Shown: positions 46,301 to 57,642 of the stretch, piece by piece
Layout of the letters: each line of letters starts with the position of its first letter
How positions within the stretch are numbered: position 1 is the stretch's first letter
Origin: Romanomermis culicivorax
Taxonomy: Eukaryota; Nematoda; Enoplea; Mermithida; Mermithidae
Direction of reading: 5' to 3'
NCBI GenBank assembly: GCA_963922205.1
Contig: CAWUHX010000360.1
Coordinates: forward strand, 186,001-250,000
Length of the DNA: 64,000 nt
The notes under the pieces: generated by a model
Databases searched by the model: none
What the model was told of the DNA's origin: nothing
Seen by the model: only the letters and a program-made list of their open reading frames with translations
Made by a program: the position numbers and the translations under genes

Positions 46301-49300
46301 GAAAAACTGCTCCTACCTTCCCAATGAATCTATCAACATCCTCAATTTCCTGTTGGCCAATTGTTACAGAATTCATTGCTACACTATATCCAATTCCCAT
46401 GAACTTCATTTTATTTCCACTTATCGGAAGTCCAATCTTGGCCGGTTCTTGTTCCTGACTTGTTGTTATGTCTTGCATGCTTTTCTTTGTGGTCCCAAGG
46501 AGTGCGATGTAATTGGGAAAATCAAGGTCCATCAAGTGATTTAGTTCTTGCCACAGAATTTAGAATTTGTATCGATTCATAGCCTTCTGAATAACAAAAT
46601 CAATGACCAAGAGGAAGAGGAAGTGGGGAAAGAATGCACCCCTGTCCGACACCAGTGTCGATTGTAAAATGGCCTGTGTTGCCCTCGTCCATGCGAATGC
46701 AACAACTAGAGTCGAGGTATAGGTTCAAGAAAACCTCAACAAATTGGTCGGGGATGTCATGTGACCTCGATATTCTCCAAAGTGAGTTCAAGTGAACACA
46801 ATCAAATGCCTCAGGGAAGTTGATGGAGTTAATGAGAAGCTGTTGCTGGTATTCCAGGCTCTACTCAATGATGGCTTCCAGGGCAAAAATTTGCTCATGG
46901 CACAATTCACTGCAGTGAAAGCCAGCCAGCGCTTCCTGGAGCCTTTTTTCCATGGTTTGCCTTAACCTCTGGAGTAACACTTTGTCCAGCGACCAAATTT
47001 AGCATAATTTCTCTCCAGTTATTGCAGTTTGCCAGGTTGGCTTCCTTTGGGAGTTTGATGGTGACTGATTTGTGCCTATTCTCAGCAACTCTTGCTGTCG
47101 ACCAACACAGGTTGATAAGATCCCTCAGTTCCTCTAAAAGGCTTTGTCCACCATTTTTGAGCATTTCTGCTGACACCGGGTCAATGACAGACGCTTTGTT
47201 ATTCTTCAAGAATGGCATTGCTATTATAGTGTCTACTGTTGTAATTTCGTCCATTCTCACAGCCAGGTCATTTGTGGGGTCGATTTGATCGAAGACGAAG
47301 GTGGTTTCTGAGGAGGCTGATTCAGTGTTTCCTTAAAATGCTCAACCTATCGGGCGTCTTGCTCTTCTTTGGTCAAGAGTAGATTGCCGTTTTTTCCTTC
47401 ATAGGTCTGTTTCTGGCTCCAGTGAGGTCGCAGGCAATATGATAAAACATTTTGGCGTCATTCTTCTTAGCTGCTTCCTGCTCTTCTTGAACTTTCTGGT
47501 TCAGCCAGTCTCGCTTATCCTGTCTACAGCTTCTTTTCGCTTTCCAATCAAATTCTCAGTAGGCCTTCATAGTATCTGATCTATCTTGTTCCATCCTTGC
47601 CTGATCACATTTCTGTCACACATTCCTTCTTCCATCAATCAAAAGCCAAGTTTGTTCTTGAATCCATTGCTCTTTGTACATTCCCCTTCTTCTCCCAACA
47701 CTTGCCTCTGTGCAACCAATTACGGTATCCTTGAATTTTAACCATCTTCCTTTGACATCTGGCTCCTCTGCCAGAAAATGGAACTGGTTCCCCAGTTCGG
47801 TTAGGAATCGCTCCGATGTTGCACAATCTTTGAGTGGTTCCACTGTGAATGGGGGCGGTCCGTTTTGTCACACTTGTTGGCACTCCAAACGGAGCCAGCA
47901 CTTGGCATTAAGAAGGTCAGAGGCAACATCTGCTCCTCTGCACGTCGGCACATCCAGTAGTAAGAACCACCACCATTTGCTAATGCAAATGTAGTCAATC
48001 TCATTAAGCCTTTGTCCATTGGGCGATCGCCACGTCTTCTTATGGATCTGCTTGTGCTCAAAGTAAGTATTACCTATCGCGTGGCCATTGGCAGCGCAGA
48101 AGGAGATCAGCCTGTTGCCATTATTATTGGTCCCAGCAGCTGAACTGTGCAGTGAAACCACTTCACTAGCTGCTGATCCTAGCATTAAAATCGCCAATGA
48201 CGAAGATGAGGTCGTGATGAGGAGCTTCATCCAAAGTTTCTTGCAGTTGGTCGTAGAAGGCATCTTTGCTATTGTCTTTGGTGTCCTCGGTAGGGGCGTA
48301 TGCCTGGATAACTGTGATTTTCATGAGGCTTGTCTGGAATTGGGCAGAACTGATGTGGCCGCTGACAAGCTTTCATCAAACAAGTGCTGCTGCCGCTTGG
48401 GACAAAATGATAGCCACTCCATTTTGATGTTCGGAGCTGTGTCCCAAATAAGTGATGGTCTTGCCATTGCTGATCATTCGTCCACTGTTTGTCCAGCACA
48501 CCTCGCTGATCCCCAAGATTTCTATCCAATAGCAGTCAAATTCCTTGAGTAGTTGCGCTCGTCTGGCACACTGGAACAATGCCCTCACATTCCATGCTCC
48601 GATTCTTGTTAGTAGCTGTTAAAAATGATTCTTGTTAGTAAATGTTCGTTAAAAACTAAACGAGAAACACGTTCAAAATTTTATTTCTCATTTCCAACTT
48701 TTCCTCGTAAATAGCCTTCAATTGGGTGAAACTCCAATTGCGACATTTTTCCCTGTAATACAGTATAGTGTGCGCACGTGCGGCAATTGAACTAGCAATA
48801 TATACTTTATTTCATATTTTTTTCGGTTACAAGCATTTAAAAAACAGACTTATAGACTAAATTATACGAAATAACTTATTGATAGTGACTGAAAGAATCT
48901 CAGAGATTGAAAAACTGACCAGATATTTTCATAAAAGCAATGGTTCAGTTGAGGAAAAATCAAAGTATCAGCATAATTTCAGAATTTTATTTAGATAAAC
49001 TTGTAATCTGGAAAAGTTAGTTTACACACAAAAAACTAGAATACTTCGAAAAAACATTCCAGAATTCCTTTCATCGATAAAATAGTCTCATAAATGAGAA
49101 AATTAGGTTCAGTTAGAACTTTCAACAAATTAATAGAAAAGAGGGAATCCAAATGAGCTAGCAGCTCAGGTGTAGCCCTGCTAGTGAAGACTACTGTGTG
49201 GCCCAAAGTCCAGCCTACCCTCAGGCCTAGAGCATAAACCCAAAATAGAAGAAACACAAGAAATAATACCCCATAATAAGTATGGCCATCAATTGCCTGC

Positions 49301-52300
49301 AAAACTGAGAATCAACGCGAGAATCAAGTTTGGAAATAATTTGGTTCAAATTTCGTATTTTTGGCTTTCTAGAGCACAACTTTCGCCAGTCGATATTCTG
49401 CACTAGAACACTCTTTCTAGATTCACTTATGACCTAATTCATCAGTGATCTATTTCATGATAATGAATGTAGCTCCAGGATGACATGCTTCTCAAAACTT
49501 AGTCCGGTTCATTCCATCCACGTAAATTTTCGGTGTTAAATTGTTTTCTGCGTTATAATGTTTTCAGTGTTAAAATTAAACTACTCACAATTTATTCACG
49601 TGCAATAGACGGTCACGACGTTAAAGAAAGATTATGCTTAACTCAATACTTTTCTACTGAACCACGCATGTCAAATAGTAGGGAACTTTGTTAGCTTACC
49701 AATCTGACCCTATCAGTTTTTTTGAGTTAAAAATCTAATTGTTAAAAGCATTATGTAAATGATTTTAACGACATTACAAATTTTTGCCATTTTTCAATTC
49801 TGAGCATTTTACAAAAAATGGACTATCGTCGTAGAGGGCTGTTACGTAAATGCACCTCTCGACCATTTTTTCCTTCAATATTGCTGCCAGAGTGGAGAGG
49901 TAGAACTGGTCGGTCATCTGTCACGGACCCGTTCTTTGGGTTTTAGCGGCCCTGGGCGAACTCAGGTTTAGCAAGATTATTATTCACTAAAAATAGCACA
50001 TTTATGAGCTGATCGAATGACAACAGTCTTCCAACTCTGTGTATGCTCATGCGTCGTAAACGACATAACACATCATAACTTGAATGTAATGCAACGTCTG
50101 CACACGCCTCAATAAAACGCCAGGGGCAGAGTGTACAGCGGTTTTTAAAAAAGAAATTTCCAGACTTTGTAATTCTTTTTTTCCACAATATACCAGGTTT
50201 TTCGGAGCAAAATTCCATTATTGCTACATAGAATCGGAGAGATGTGTGTACCACACAATTTTTAATCACCGCCGACAAACAAGAATACCAGAAACATCAA
50301 CTAGATATCAACTATTTTTGATAAATTTAGTTGAAACAACAGAACTCAAATCGTTTTTGGACTGAAAAGCTCAAGTAAAATTCAGAAAACAGGCATCCAC
50401 CAAAAAGTAGAGGTTCTTTGACCAGCAAGAACTTTTGTCATTGCCCAGTACTAACCAGAAGCTGTAAACATGTATAACATAATAAAGCAGACATAATAAT
50501 AAAAAATTCTATAAAACTGATTTTAAAATATTTCAACAACATTTTTCTACATGCCTGAGCTCAACATTTTTTTCCAAAAATAAATTTTCATCAGTATTGG
50601 ACAAATTTCTGTTGCCAAATTTTTCGTTTCAGTACTTACCTATTTTTCCTTAAGTAATTATGTTTCGACTCCTTGATGGCTTCTTTGTGTCTAGAGTGGC
50701 TATTTTTGCCACTCTTGGCACAATGAAGCACAGGGTGAAAAAACGGGTGATTTACACAATTGTGAAATTTGTGTGTTCTGATGCACATTGTGTGGACTGT
50801 AAAGCTCCATATTTTTTCCCAAATAGGAAAGATTTTTTAAAAACACATTTCTACTTAGAACAGCTCATATAGCTGCTGTTTGTGTACAAGTTAGAATGAT
50901 TAATACTTATTGTTTTAGCATTTTGAGCAGTGTACTAACTATTCACCACAAGGAGGGTTTTAGTACCTGTTGTACTCCTAATCTACATAAATTTTATGTA
51001 TCTAAAACATTATGTAATCTGAATCTAGTGGCTAAATGGTTATCAGAATTTCAATTAAATCCAACATTACTAACGGTTGACAAAGTACCGAAATTTGTTT
51101 CAAAGCGTATCATAAACTTCCCGAATTATTGTTATCCTGGGAGAATCGCTATTCTGAAACTCGATACCTCTGAAAAAAGGAGGGACCTGACTCATATTGT
51201 CATGTTATAAAAAATATATCTTTAAAAAACTGATTTGAAATTGGTAGACTTCTGCGCTATCATGCAGTCGACCACCAGATCAGGAAACAAAGAGACTTGG
51301 AACTAAAAGTGATACCGAAAAAGTGAAAAGAGAGGTAAACAAAGTGTCTGTATCATGAAGGAAAAATTTTTTGAATAGAGTAAATGAGCCGTTCATAATT
51401 TTGGTTAAAAGTTTGGCTGCGACCTCACTGCATAGATCATTTCAAAATGAACGGAATATAAAATAGAAAATTTTCAAAACCAATAAAAATAGAATTTCCT
51501 GAAATTCGTTTTGATTTCATCATGTACAAAATAATTAATGTCGTACAAAGCATCTCTCATAGTGTAATGCTTTTCGATCAGAACAGTAAATCTCATTGCG
51601 TTACTAGCTCTCACTATCTGGACATTGTAACTAAAAGTAACCTTCCAAAGTTATAGCAATCTTCAGCAGAAAAGTCGAAATCCTAATTACTCTTCAAAAA
51701 GCGTTAAATATTAATAAGAGCCGAAATTGATCTACAGATGCACTAAAATGTTAATTGAGTAATGATGATAGACTTCCTAGGTGCACTTTAGCTAAAGCCA
51801 TATAAATAAGGATACTAATGCTTAAAACCGATGCGAAGCGCAGGGGACATTTTGAGGTTTGAATTATTCAGGCTTATCTTGCTATAAAAACAGCTACATG
51901 ATAACAATCTATCGAAATTTCCCGACTTTTCCAGGCTTTCCAGGAACAACTTTTTCCCTGATTTTTCCAGGTTTTCTAGGTTGCTAGACACCCTGTTAAT
52001 AGAACAAGAATTTAATAAACTGGCACCAAAGTTATGTTTATGGTGTACTGTTTGCACACAATAATAGAAAATTTCATTGAGAGCTGTTAAAAAAGGCATT
52101 CTTCAATGATATACTAAAAGATTTTTAGCGGCCCTAAATTTTTAGGGGCCCTGGGCGGCCGCCCAGCTCGCCCCCCCTAAGAATGGCCCTGCGTCACGTT
52201 TGAGTAGAACGTGGTGAGCCCTGCACACCGTTTTTTAAAGTATGTAGTACAAGCTTTCTAGTAGTATAAGCTTTTTAGTAGTGTAAGCTTTTTAGTAGTA

Positions 52301-55089
52301 AAGGCTTTTTAGACGTATAAGCCCGAACCTATACCTCGTGACCTGAATTCGGCAATCCGAATTTGACTTCATACATCATCTAACTATTGAATCACGGCAG
52401 GATGTAGTTCCGGGCATTACCTTAGACCGCCAAAGCTTTTTCTGAGGTTAAGAAAAGTAAAATCCGAAATCACATGCAGTGCTGTAGTTTTATATAAGCG
52501 TGGCTGGCCTTTAGTAGTATTCTAATTGCTCTTCCACCTGCTGTATTAATTAGTACTCATAATCTGTATGGTTTATGTTTTATCCACTTTCAAAGTTCAG
52601 TTTTCCCGATTTCTTGCACAAGAAAATTAGTAGATTTCCTTGAGCTGCTACTCAGGTTGTAATGAGTCAGACCTGAAACTTTCCTCATACATATCCCTCA
52701 CTACGCCTTCGATCCCATAAGTGTCGCCTGGAACTTTTAGCACGACAATGTGCCACAGGCATTAATGTACTGGTATACATTTGAGGCACCTTGTGTACAA
52801 TGTTCATTTATGGCAGCTTTATCTGTTAAGATAAATATTAGAGAAAATACTTCACGTTCACTTATTTTCTGTAGCATCTATGTTAATTGATAAAACTGTC
52901 ATAAATGAATATTTCACACAGGATGTCTCAAATATGTTTCCTTTATAGGTAAAACTTCGAATTGTTGTTTCCTTGTAGAGTGACTTTGCTCGCCAAGCGG
53001 ATGAAACTCTTTCCAAAATCAACGACTACATCAGCGAAGCTACAGCGGGTCAGATCAAAAAGTTTTTGCCACCAGGCTTCATTAATCCCAATACTGTTGT
53101 CGTGATGGCTAATTCCGTGCTAATCAAGGCGGAGTGGCGGACAGCTTTTATGATGACACCAAATCAGGAAACCTTTCATAGTTTTGAAAATAAAAAAATT
53201 CCAGTCGATATGTTCATTGGGATCTCAAAGGGGGAACATTTTTATTACGAGGATAAAAGGGTCGAATGCGTAAAATTGTCGACCGAGTATGCTGGGGTCG
53301 GTATGTACATTCTTTTGCCCAAGAACGCCACATCAATTCAAGAATTCAAAAAGTTTGGAGGGTCTAACTACATCCGAAAGATAATATACAGGCCGAATGG
53401 ACTAACGAACGATACTTCGAAATATATCTTAGGCGTAAGTTCAAATTTTGATCATACTGAACTGCAAATGAGTACGTCAATGTTATTTTATGGAATTCTC
53501 GATCAGATATGTAAATTATCATCCGCTAGAAATGACGCAACTTCACACAAAATGCTCCCGAAAATATGAATGAAGTAAGGTGAATCACTAGAATTTCAGT
53601 TCACGACTTCTACTTGAAAAAAGTGAATGGTCTAGGATGCGTTGTCATCACGTGCCCACGGATCATTTTGCAATCCGAGGCTTATTTGAAAATAAATGCA
53701 CTAGGAAAGTTTAATGGTTTCTATACCGTCGAATTTGGAAGCACTATTTCCTTAGTGTACCAAAATACAGCAGTTCCAGCGTACCATTGCTGCTGTATTA
53801 TAAACACTTCAGCTGCATATTTTTAGAAGACCCTGATGCGATATCACAGAGTTATTACGATGCTCCTCGTTTTACGAAAAATTAATCATAGTCTGTTTTT
53901 CTTCCTTCAAAATGACAAAAGTGGAGTAAGAGTACTATTGGATATTCACACGATTTTCTGCTAAACCACAAGTCAGATTAGACTTCAAGCAGAATAGTAG
54001 GCATACTCGGGTATTCCAAGGCGAATTTTCGGACTAATAGAAAAAATGGTAAAAACTTGGACAGAATATGATTTTGGCGACAGTGGCAATTTTCATAACT
54101 TTCTAAACGTATAATAAGCGTTTTGTAAAAAAACGGACTGTAATTAATAATAAAATAACAACACAACAAACTGTTCTCTCGATGGACTCATTAAAATTCT
54201 ATGTTCTTTTTGCTACAACTTTTTGTTCCATCGGGAAGGGACGTAAAATTAAAAAACTTATGCGATGCCCTTTACAGATAAGTATTCCCCGTTTCAAGAT
54301 TCAGCAAACATTCGATCTCAAAGGAAGCTTCGAAAAAATCGGAATCACTGCTCCATTCGATGTCTCACACGCCGATTTTTCGAAATTATTGGAAAACCCT
54401 ACAAACGGCTTCCATATTTCCCGAATGTTGCAAACGGCTCAAATAAAAGTGAGTGTTTATATAAGTCTGAAGGCCTAAAATTTAGCTAATATTCACACTG
54501 ACTAATCTTCATGTATCAGCAGATGTAAGCCATACGCAAGCTTCCCGTCTCGTTGAGCGGGTTTTCAAGTAAAATATCATTACTGTAGAAATCTACAAGG
54601 TGGGTATATAATCAAGATATTTTTCTTTTGTGTACTCCTCACAAAGTTAGTTCTTTCAAAGTTTCGTTTTGGTTGTACCGCCACTTTAGTGTGAATGTAG
54701 TTTATCGATCTGCGTGATTTGGAGACCAGTTGGAAGAATGTTCGTATGAATCAGAAATTTAGATAATGTATTGAATTTTTCGGATCCGATCAGTATAGCT
54801 TTCTGATAATTCTAAGACTTCCCCGACTTTTTTCAAAAATCGGGTTATATTGTTAGAGAAACCTCTAAATTCATTTTTCTTGACTTTTAAGGTCGATGAA
54901 GAAGGATTCGAAGCAGCCGGAGCAGTTGCCTTCGAGGATGAGAACCGCATAGCACCTTCAAAACCGTACAAGCGTTTCGTAGCCGATAAGCCGTTTCATT
55001 TCTACGTGACGTACGCATCACAGCCACATCGATCGAAGCGATTTGAAACCGTCCTGTTTTCCGGCCAGTACGTTGGCGTTAGTCCTTGA
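43400..55089 (+). CDS. Secreted serpin 2 (four exons), paralogue of serpin 1
   Basis: Exons 43400-43804, 52979-53434, 54278-54448 and 54892-55089, all phase 0, encode 409 residues. Signal peptide and serpin landmarks match serpin 1: VMANSVLIKAEW, LSTEYAGVGMYILLPKN, IPRFKIQQTFDLKG, hinge DEEGFEAAGAVAF and DKPFHFYV. Hinge alignment gives P1 Arg followed by Ile (NR|IA). P14 is again Phe. Exon 1 differs from serpin 1 at 12 of 135 residues by my count, but the 14-residue loop after the hinge differs at 9. The upstream in-frame ATG of gene 1 is followed here by a stop after 14 codons, supporting the start used. All splice sites are intact and no frameshift is seen, so the gene looks functional despite a 9.2-kb first intron filled with retroelements. 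The product should be an extracellular protease inhibitor or a derived serpin. Confidence 0.87.
43854..43910 (+). repeat. 27-bp tandem duplication in serpin 2 intron 1
   Basis: GTGCTGGATCTAGGTACGGA... occurs twice with a 27-bp period just after exon 1. Copy 1 has a single related unit (GTGCTAGATCAAGATCC, near 20937). Confidence 0.7.
43979..44059. repeat. AGCT-rich palindromic repeat (family 3), in serpin 2 intron 1
   Basis: CCGGTTTCATTAGACACTTAAG, GAGCTACAGCTTAAGCTGC, then AATTGCCATTGAGATGC; the counterpart of 21031-21120. Confidence 0.5.
45541..46291. mobile_element. Non-autonomous TIR element inside LINE A
   Basis: AGGCAGATTCATACTTCATC at the left and GATGAAGTATGAATCCGCCT at the right are inverted repeats over 20 bp with one mismatch. 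Between them are GGCATCCAGC-type repeats, an AT microsatellite (45790-45850) and no coding frame. It separates the LINE A reverse transcriptase from its C-terminus. The unassigned 44690-45540 stretch next to it may be a further insertion. Confidence 0.6.
45790..45850. repeat. AT microsatellite
   Basis: TATATAATATTATTTATATT followed by (AT)n and TGTATATATG; simple sequence. Confidence 0.8.
49661..49826 (+). mobile_element. MITE family 1, right two thirds
   Basis: CCACGCATGTCAAATAG, GATTTTAACGACATTACAAA and TTTTACAAAAAATGGACTAT mark the right part of the family; the left end is missing. Confidence 0.5.
51918..51995 (-). mobile_element. hAT-like transposon terminus
   Basis: On the minus strand it starts CAGGGTGTCTAGCAACC and continues with repeated CCTGGAAAAA/CAGGGAAAAA wording. 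Such CAGGG ends with TTTTCCAGG repeats are common in animal hAT MITEs. No matching opposite end was found. Confidence 0.4.
52125..52191 (-). mobile_element. Second hAT-like terminus, GC-rich and palindromic
   Basis: On the minus strand it starts CAGGGCCATTCTTAGG, then GGCGAGCTGGGCGGCCGCCC, then AGGGCCCCTAAAAATTTAGG. It is strikingly GC-rich for this window, with a nested palindrome. A partial match, TTTTAGCGGCCCTGGGCG, occurs near 49944. Confidence 0.4.
52243..52322 (+). repeat. Short tandem repeat of AGTAGTATAAGCTTTTT
   Basis: Four to five imperfect units of about 18 bp (GTAGTACAAGCTTTCTA, GTAGTATAAGCTTTTTA, GTAGTGTAAGCTTTTTA, GTAGTAAAGGCTTTTTA, GACGTATAAG). Confidence 0.7.
53888..54143 (+). 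mobile_element. MITE family 1 in serpin 2 intron 2
   Basis: ATAGTCTGTTTTTCTTCCTTC at the left, CACGATTTTCTGCTAAACCAC inside, and GTAAAAAAACGGACTGTAAT at the right. Same site as 23210-23460 in serpin 1. Confidence 0.7.
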
Positions 55090-55169
55090 AGTTGTTCCAC
55101 GGAAGTCGATTACACTGGGGATAGAAAATTAAAGGATTTCACAATTTTTAATACAAGGACATTTCCATC

Positions 55170-55262
55170 AGAGAAACTTCAACACAAGCTCAGCTATACC
55201 TTATTCAGCTCTCTATATGTTATAACATTGCTGTTAAGGGGCGAATCAGCTGCAGCTTTTTA
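55170..55262. repeat. AGCT-rich palindromic repeat (family 3)
   Basis: CAGAGAAACTTCAACACAAGC, CTCAGCTATACC, CTCTATATGTTATAACATTG and CAGCTGCAGCTTTTT. It lies just after the serpin 2 stop. Confidence 0.45.
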
Positions 55263-57642
55263 GTTTTTTGTTTTTTCTGCTTTCTTTTGTTTTTTCGACG
55301 CTGAAAACGAATCCGACATTCATTTTGCATGAAAGTGTAAATTCGATATTCTACAGTAAACTGAAAACGTGAAGTGAAAACTCGGTTTCGTTTAAAAATA
55401 TTGACCCCGCTGCTCTCAGCCATAGGAACTGAATAATATTTGTTTGTTTGGGTGTCTGTTGTGATCTGATTAAACCACCCAGCTGAAAAGTTGCTTTCCG
55501 TCATTTAGAGACGCCCTGTTGCAAGCTGATTCATTATGTGTTAGTCAGTACTCCGCGTAATCATCTCAGCTTTCTTATAACTTACTACAGTACGCCGATT
55601 GCGTTTCTGACTGTACAATTTGGATTGAAACGTTAAAAATAATCAGATTTTGTCATGATGAGCTTTATAATAACTAGTTTTAACTTTTGAATACCGTATA
55701 GTATCGATTCTTTCGTCATTTTTTTTAAATAATGTGTCATCTTGGTAAGGGCACATACTGTAGAAATCCTTCGTGTTACTTCGCAGAATTGGCGTCGGTT
55801 TGCCCTTTTCTGAAAAAAAGCGTTTTTCATTCGAAAAAAGTCAAACTTAGTAATTAGTCCACAGCCAACATTAAACACAACAAATTGTTGCTTACTCGTC
55901 TGAGTACTACTAGATAGAAATACATGAAGCTGTCGTATTCCTACAACATTATGTCTAAAATGAAAAAGAATGAACCGAAAAAGACACAAAAATTGTAGAA
56001 TTCTTATTTTCACCTCATTATGACACTGCAAGTGTACACTTCGATACAAAATGAATGTCAGATTCGTTCTCAGCGTCGAAAGCTACCCCAAACATATTTT
56101 TTAAAGTATATTTTTATTTTGACTTATCGCAACTCACCATTACAGAAGTTACATTTTCCCTGGCATTTTGCAGCTGAATGAAAGCTGTCAGCTGCAGTTG
56201 AGTTAAAGCTTTGTCTCTTTGATGAAAACGCATATAGTTTTTATTGATGTACAATTGAAAACGTTTTTTAATAATGATTTCACCAACTTGTTGATAATCC
56301 AGAGCCAATAAAATGCATTTCGATTTTCAGTAGGACAATGTCATGTAGAATTTCTATGTACGAGAAAGCGATTCATTTTTCAATGGATGGCTTCAAGTGT
56401 TTTAAATCATCGTTATCAAGTTTACTTTAGAATCAAGTCAAGGTGATCCCTTGAAAAGAGTTGTTATCCCTGTTCAACAGTTGGGGTTAGGAGTACTACT
56501 GAAAACTTTTTCAAAAAACACTCGCTTACGTTCCGAATTTTTTGGATCAGAAAAGTTGAGGTCCGGCGTCGGAAAGCACGACATTTTCTCGTTAGCATGG
56601 GACATTGAGGTACCAAATACGCTCTAACGACGGAACGTTTTGCAGTGGAAATTCTAATATGGAACAAGTTATAACGTATTTGATAAGTCAAAGCGAACTG
56701 AGTACTACACTCCATTCAGTTTAAAATTATAGACGCAGCAGAAACCAAAAAATTAAGTTCAGTTTGATACGCAGTTTTTACTTGGTGGAAAACTTTATAT
56801 TATAGAAAACGCTAAATCCCTTCATGAGAATGGGAAAGATTCAACGTACTCGGAAAATATCATGCTTATCCATCGTCAGTTTGGACAGAACTGCGTTGAT
56901 ACCTGAGTGGTATTCGAGAAATTTTGATCACTTGACTAGGTTTCTGTTTGCCGCTTGACGAAATTTTTTTTGCTGATTACAGTAATAAGCGTAGTTTTTC
57001 CGTATTGAACTTACTCTCATTTGATCACTGCATTGATCATTTCAAAATAAATTTTCTCCCAATGGATATTTTTTGCACTAGAACTTGCATAAATGTATTT
57101 ATGACGGTCAATCTACTTACACCTGATCTCAGCAACCAAAGAAGTCAAAAATATGCATGCATCAGTCAATCCAAACGTATACCTGATAACTTGCTCATGT
57201 GATCAGCTGCCCACCTATAATATTCTATGAACCACAATTTCAGTAAAATTAGAATAGCTCTGATTGGTAACGGTATGAGATACATTCACTCTGTATATTT
57301 CTATGAATCGTAGTTACTGAGGTCAGGTATAGTCGTATCTATCACTGTACACACGCAAATTTTGTTGTAAGCGAGGTCTCCTGAGAAGAGTGACTCATGT
57401 AAGATTACTAAACCCGCTTCGGACTGTCCAATGCATTCTAAATTATTGTCCAATATTATAATTTCCACTGGAAAGCGTTCCCTCGTACATAATTGGGCCA
57501 AAGAAGGCATGAAGAGCATATCTCTTTTTGCAACGATCTGTACTTTGGATGGTCAATGTGATCAATCCAAACAAATACATTTTTGGACCACTATGAGACA
57601 GCATTACGTCGCGCTTTTTAACAGACAAACATCAGTTTCTAG
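55263..57642. other. Intergenic region right of serpin 2
   Basis: No supported gene. There is a further AGCT-rich fragment (56160-56228), and frames of up to 138 codons on the minus strand (56049-55633) that lack any recognisable feature and are rich in residues expected from random AT-rich DNA. Confidence 0.4.

Larger units (their letters stand above)
44280..48588 (-). pseudogene. RTE-type LINE A, nearly full length but broken
   Basis: Read on the minus strand from 48588. Endonuclease wording comes first (IEILGISEVCWTNSGRM, NGVAIILSQAA), then GNRLISFCAANGHAIG, KKTWRSPNGQRLNEIDYIC and CRGADVASDLL (near 47950). A linker follows (EPDVKGRWLKFKD, 47.8 kb), then the reverse transcriptase segment with LNLYLDSSCCIRMDE and TGVGQGCILSPLP (46.65 kb), then LDFPNYIALL, where the canonical A-D-D is changed to P-N-Y (46.52 kb). 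After a foreign insert, the C-terminal block ACETWKTSARIAKTL...WRILGVPY appears (44.5 kb). Multiple frameshifts and stops and the lost catalytic residues make it inactive. It lies inside serpin 2 intron 1, antisense to the gene. The plus-strand frames here are shadows. Confidence 0.82.
44179..48858. mobile_element. MITE family 1 ends enclosing a 4.7-kb insertion
   Basis: CCTGTTTTTTAAATGCTTGTA starts at 44179, and its inverted partner TACAAGCATTTAAAAAACAG lies just before 48850, followed by ACTTATAG. Outside both ends the sequence resumes homology with copy 1 near 21235-21250, where no element is present. Simplest reading: a MITE landed in the intron, and LINE A then inserted into the MITE. 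Alternatively the MITE ends mobilised the whole block. Confidence 0.6.
49150..52465. other. 3.3 kb found only in segment copy 2 (serpin 2 intron 1)
   Basis: Homology with copy 1 stops near 49150 and resumes near 52470, where copy 1 has only a few tens of bases. The interval holds a MITE part (49661-49826), two hAT-like termini (51918-51995, 52125-52191), a short tandem repeat (52243-52322) and two adjacent plus-strand frames (50660-50872 and 50896-51210, 70 and 104 codons) that I do not recognise. The second frame has a plausible amino-acid mix, but no domain or splice context supports it. Confidence 0.5.
40070..55089 (+). repeat. Segmental duplication, copy 2 (serpin segment, expanded)
   Basis: Collinear with 17570-24379 but about twice as long. 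The extra length is mainly MITEs (40366, 42417), about 4.7 kb holding LINE A (44179-48858) and about 3.3 kb of other sequence (49150-52465). Homology resumes cleanly after each insertion, so the shorter copy shows what most of the sites looked like empty. Confidence 0.8.

Noticed and set aside
47674..48552. Plus-strand frames of 106 and 154 codons
   Set aside because: Antisense to the LINE A endonuclease.
55633..56049. 138-codon minus-strand frame
   Set aside because: No domain, splice or promoter support; composition fits chance in AT-rich DNA.
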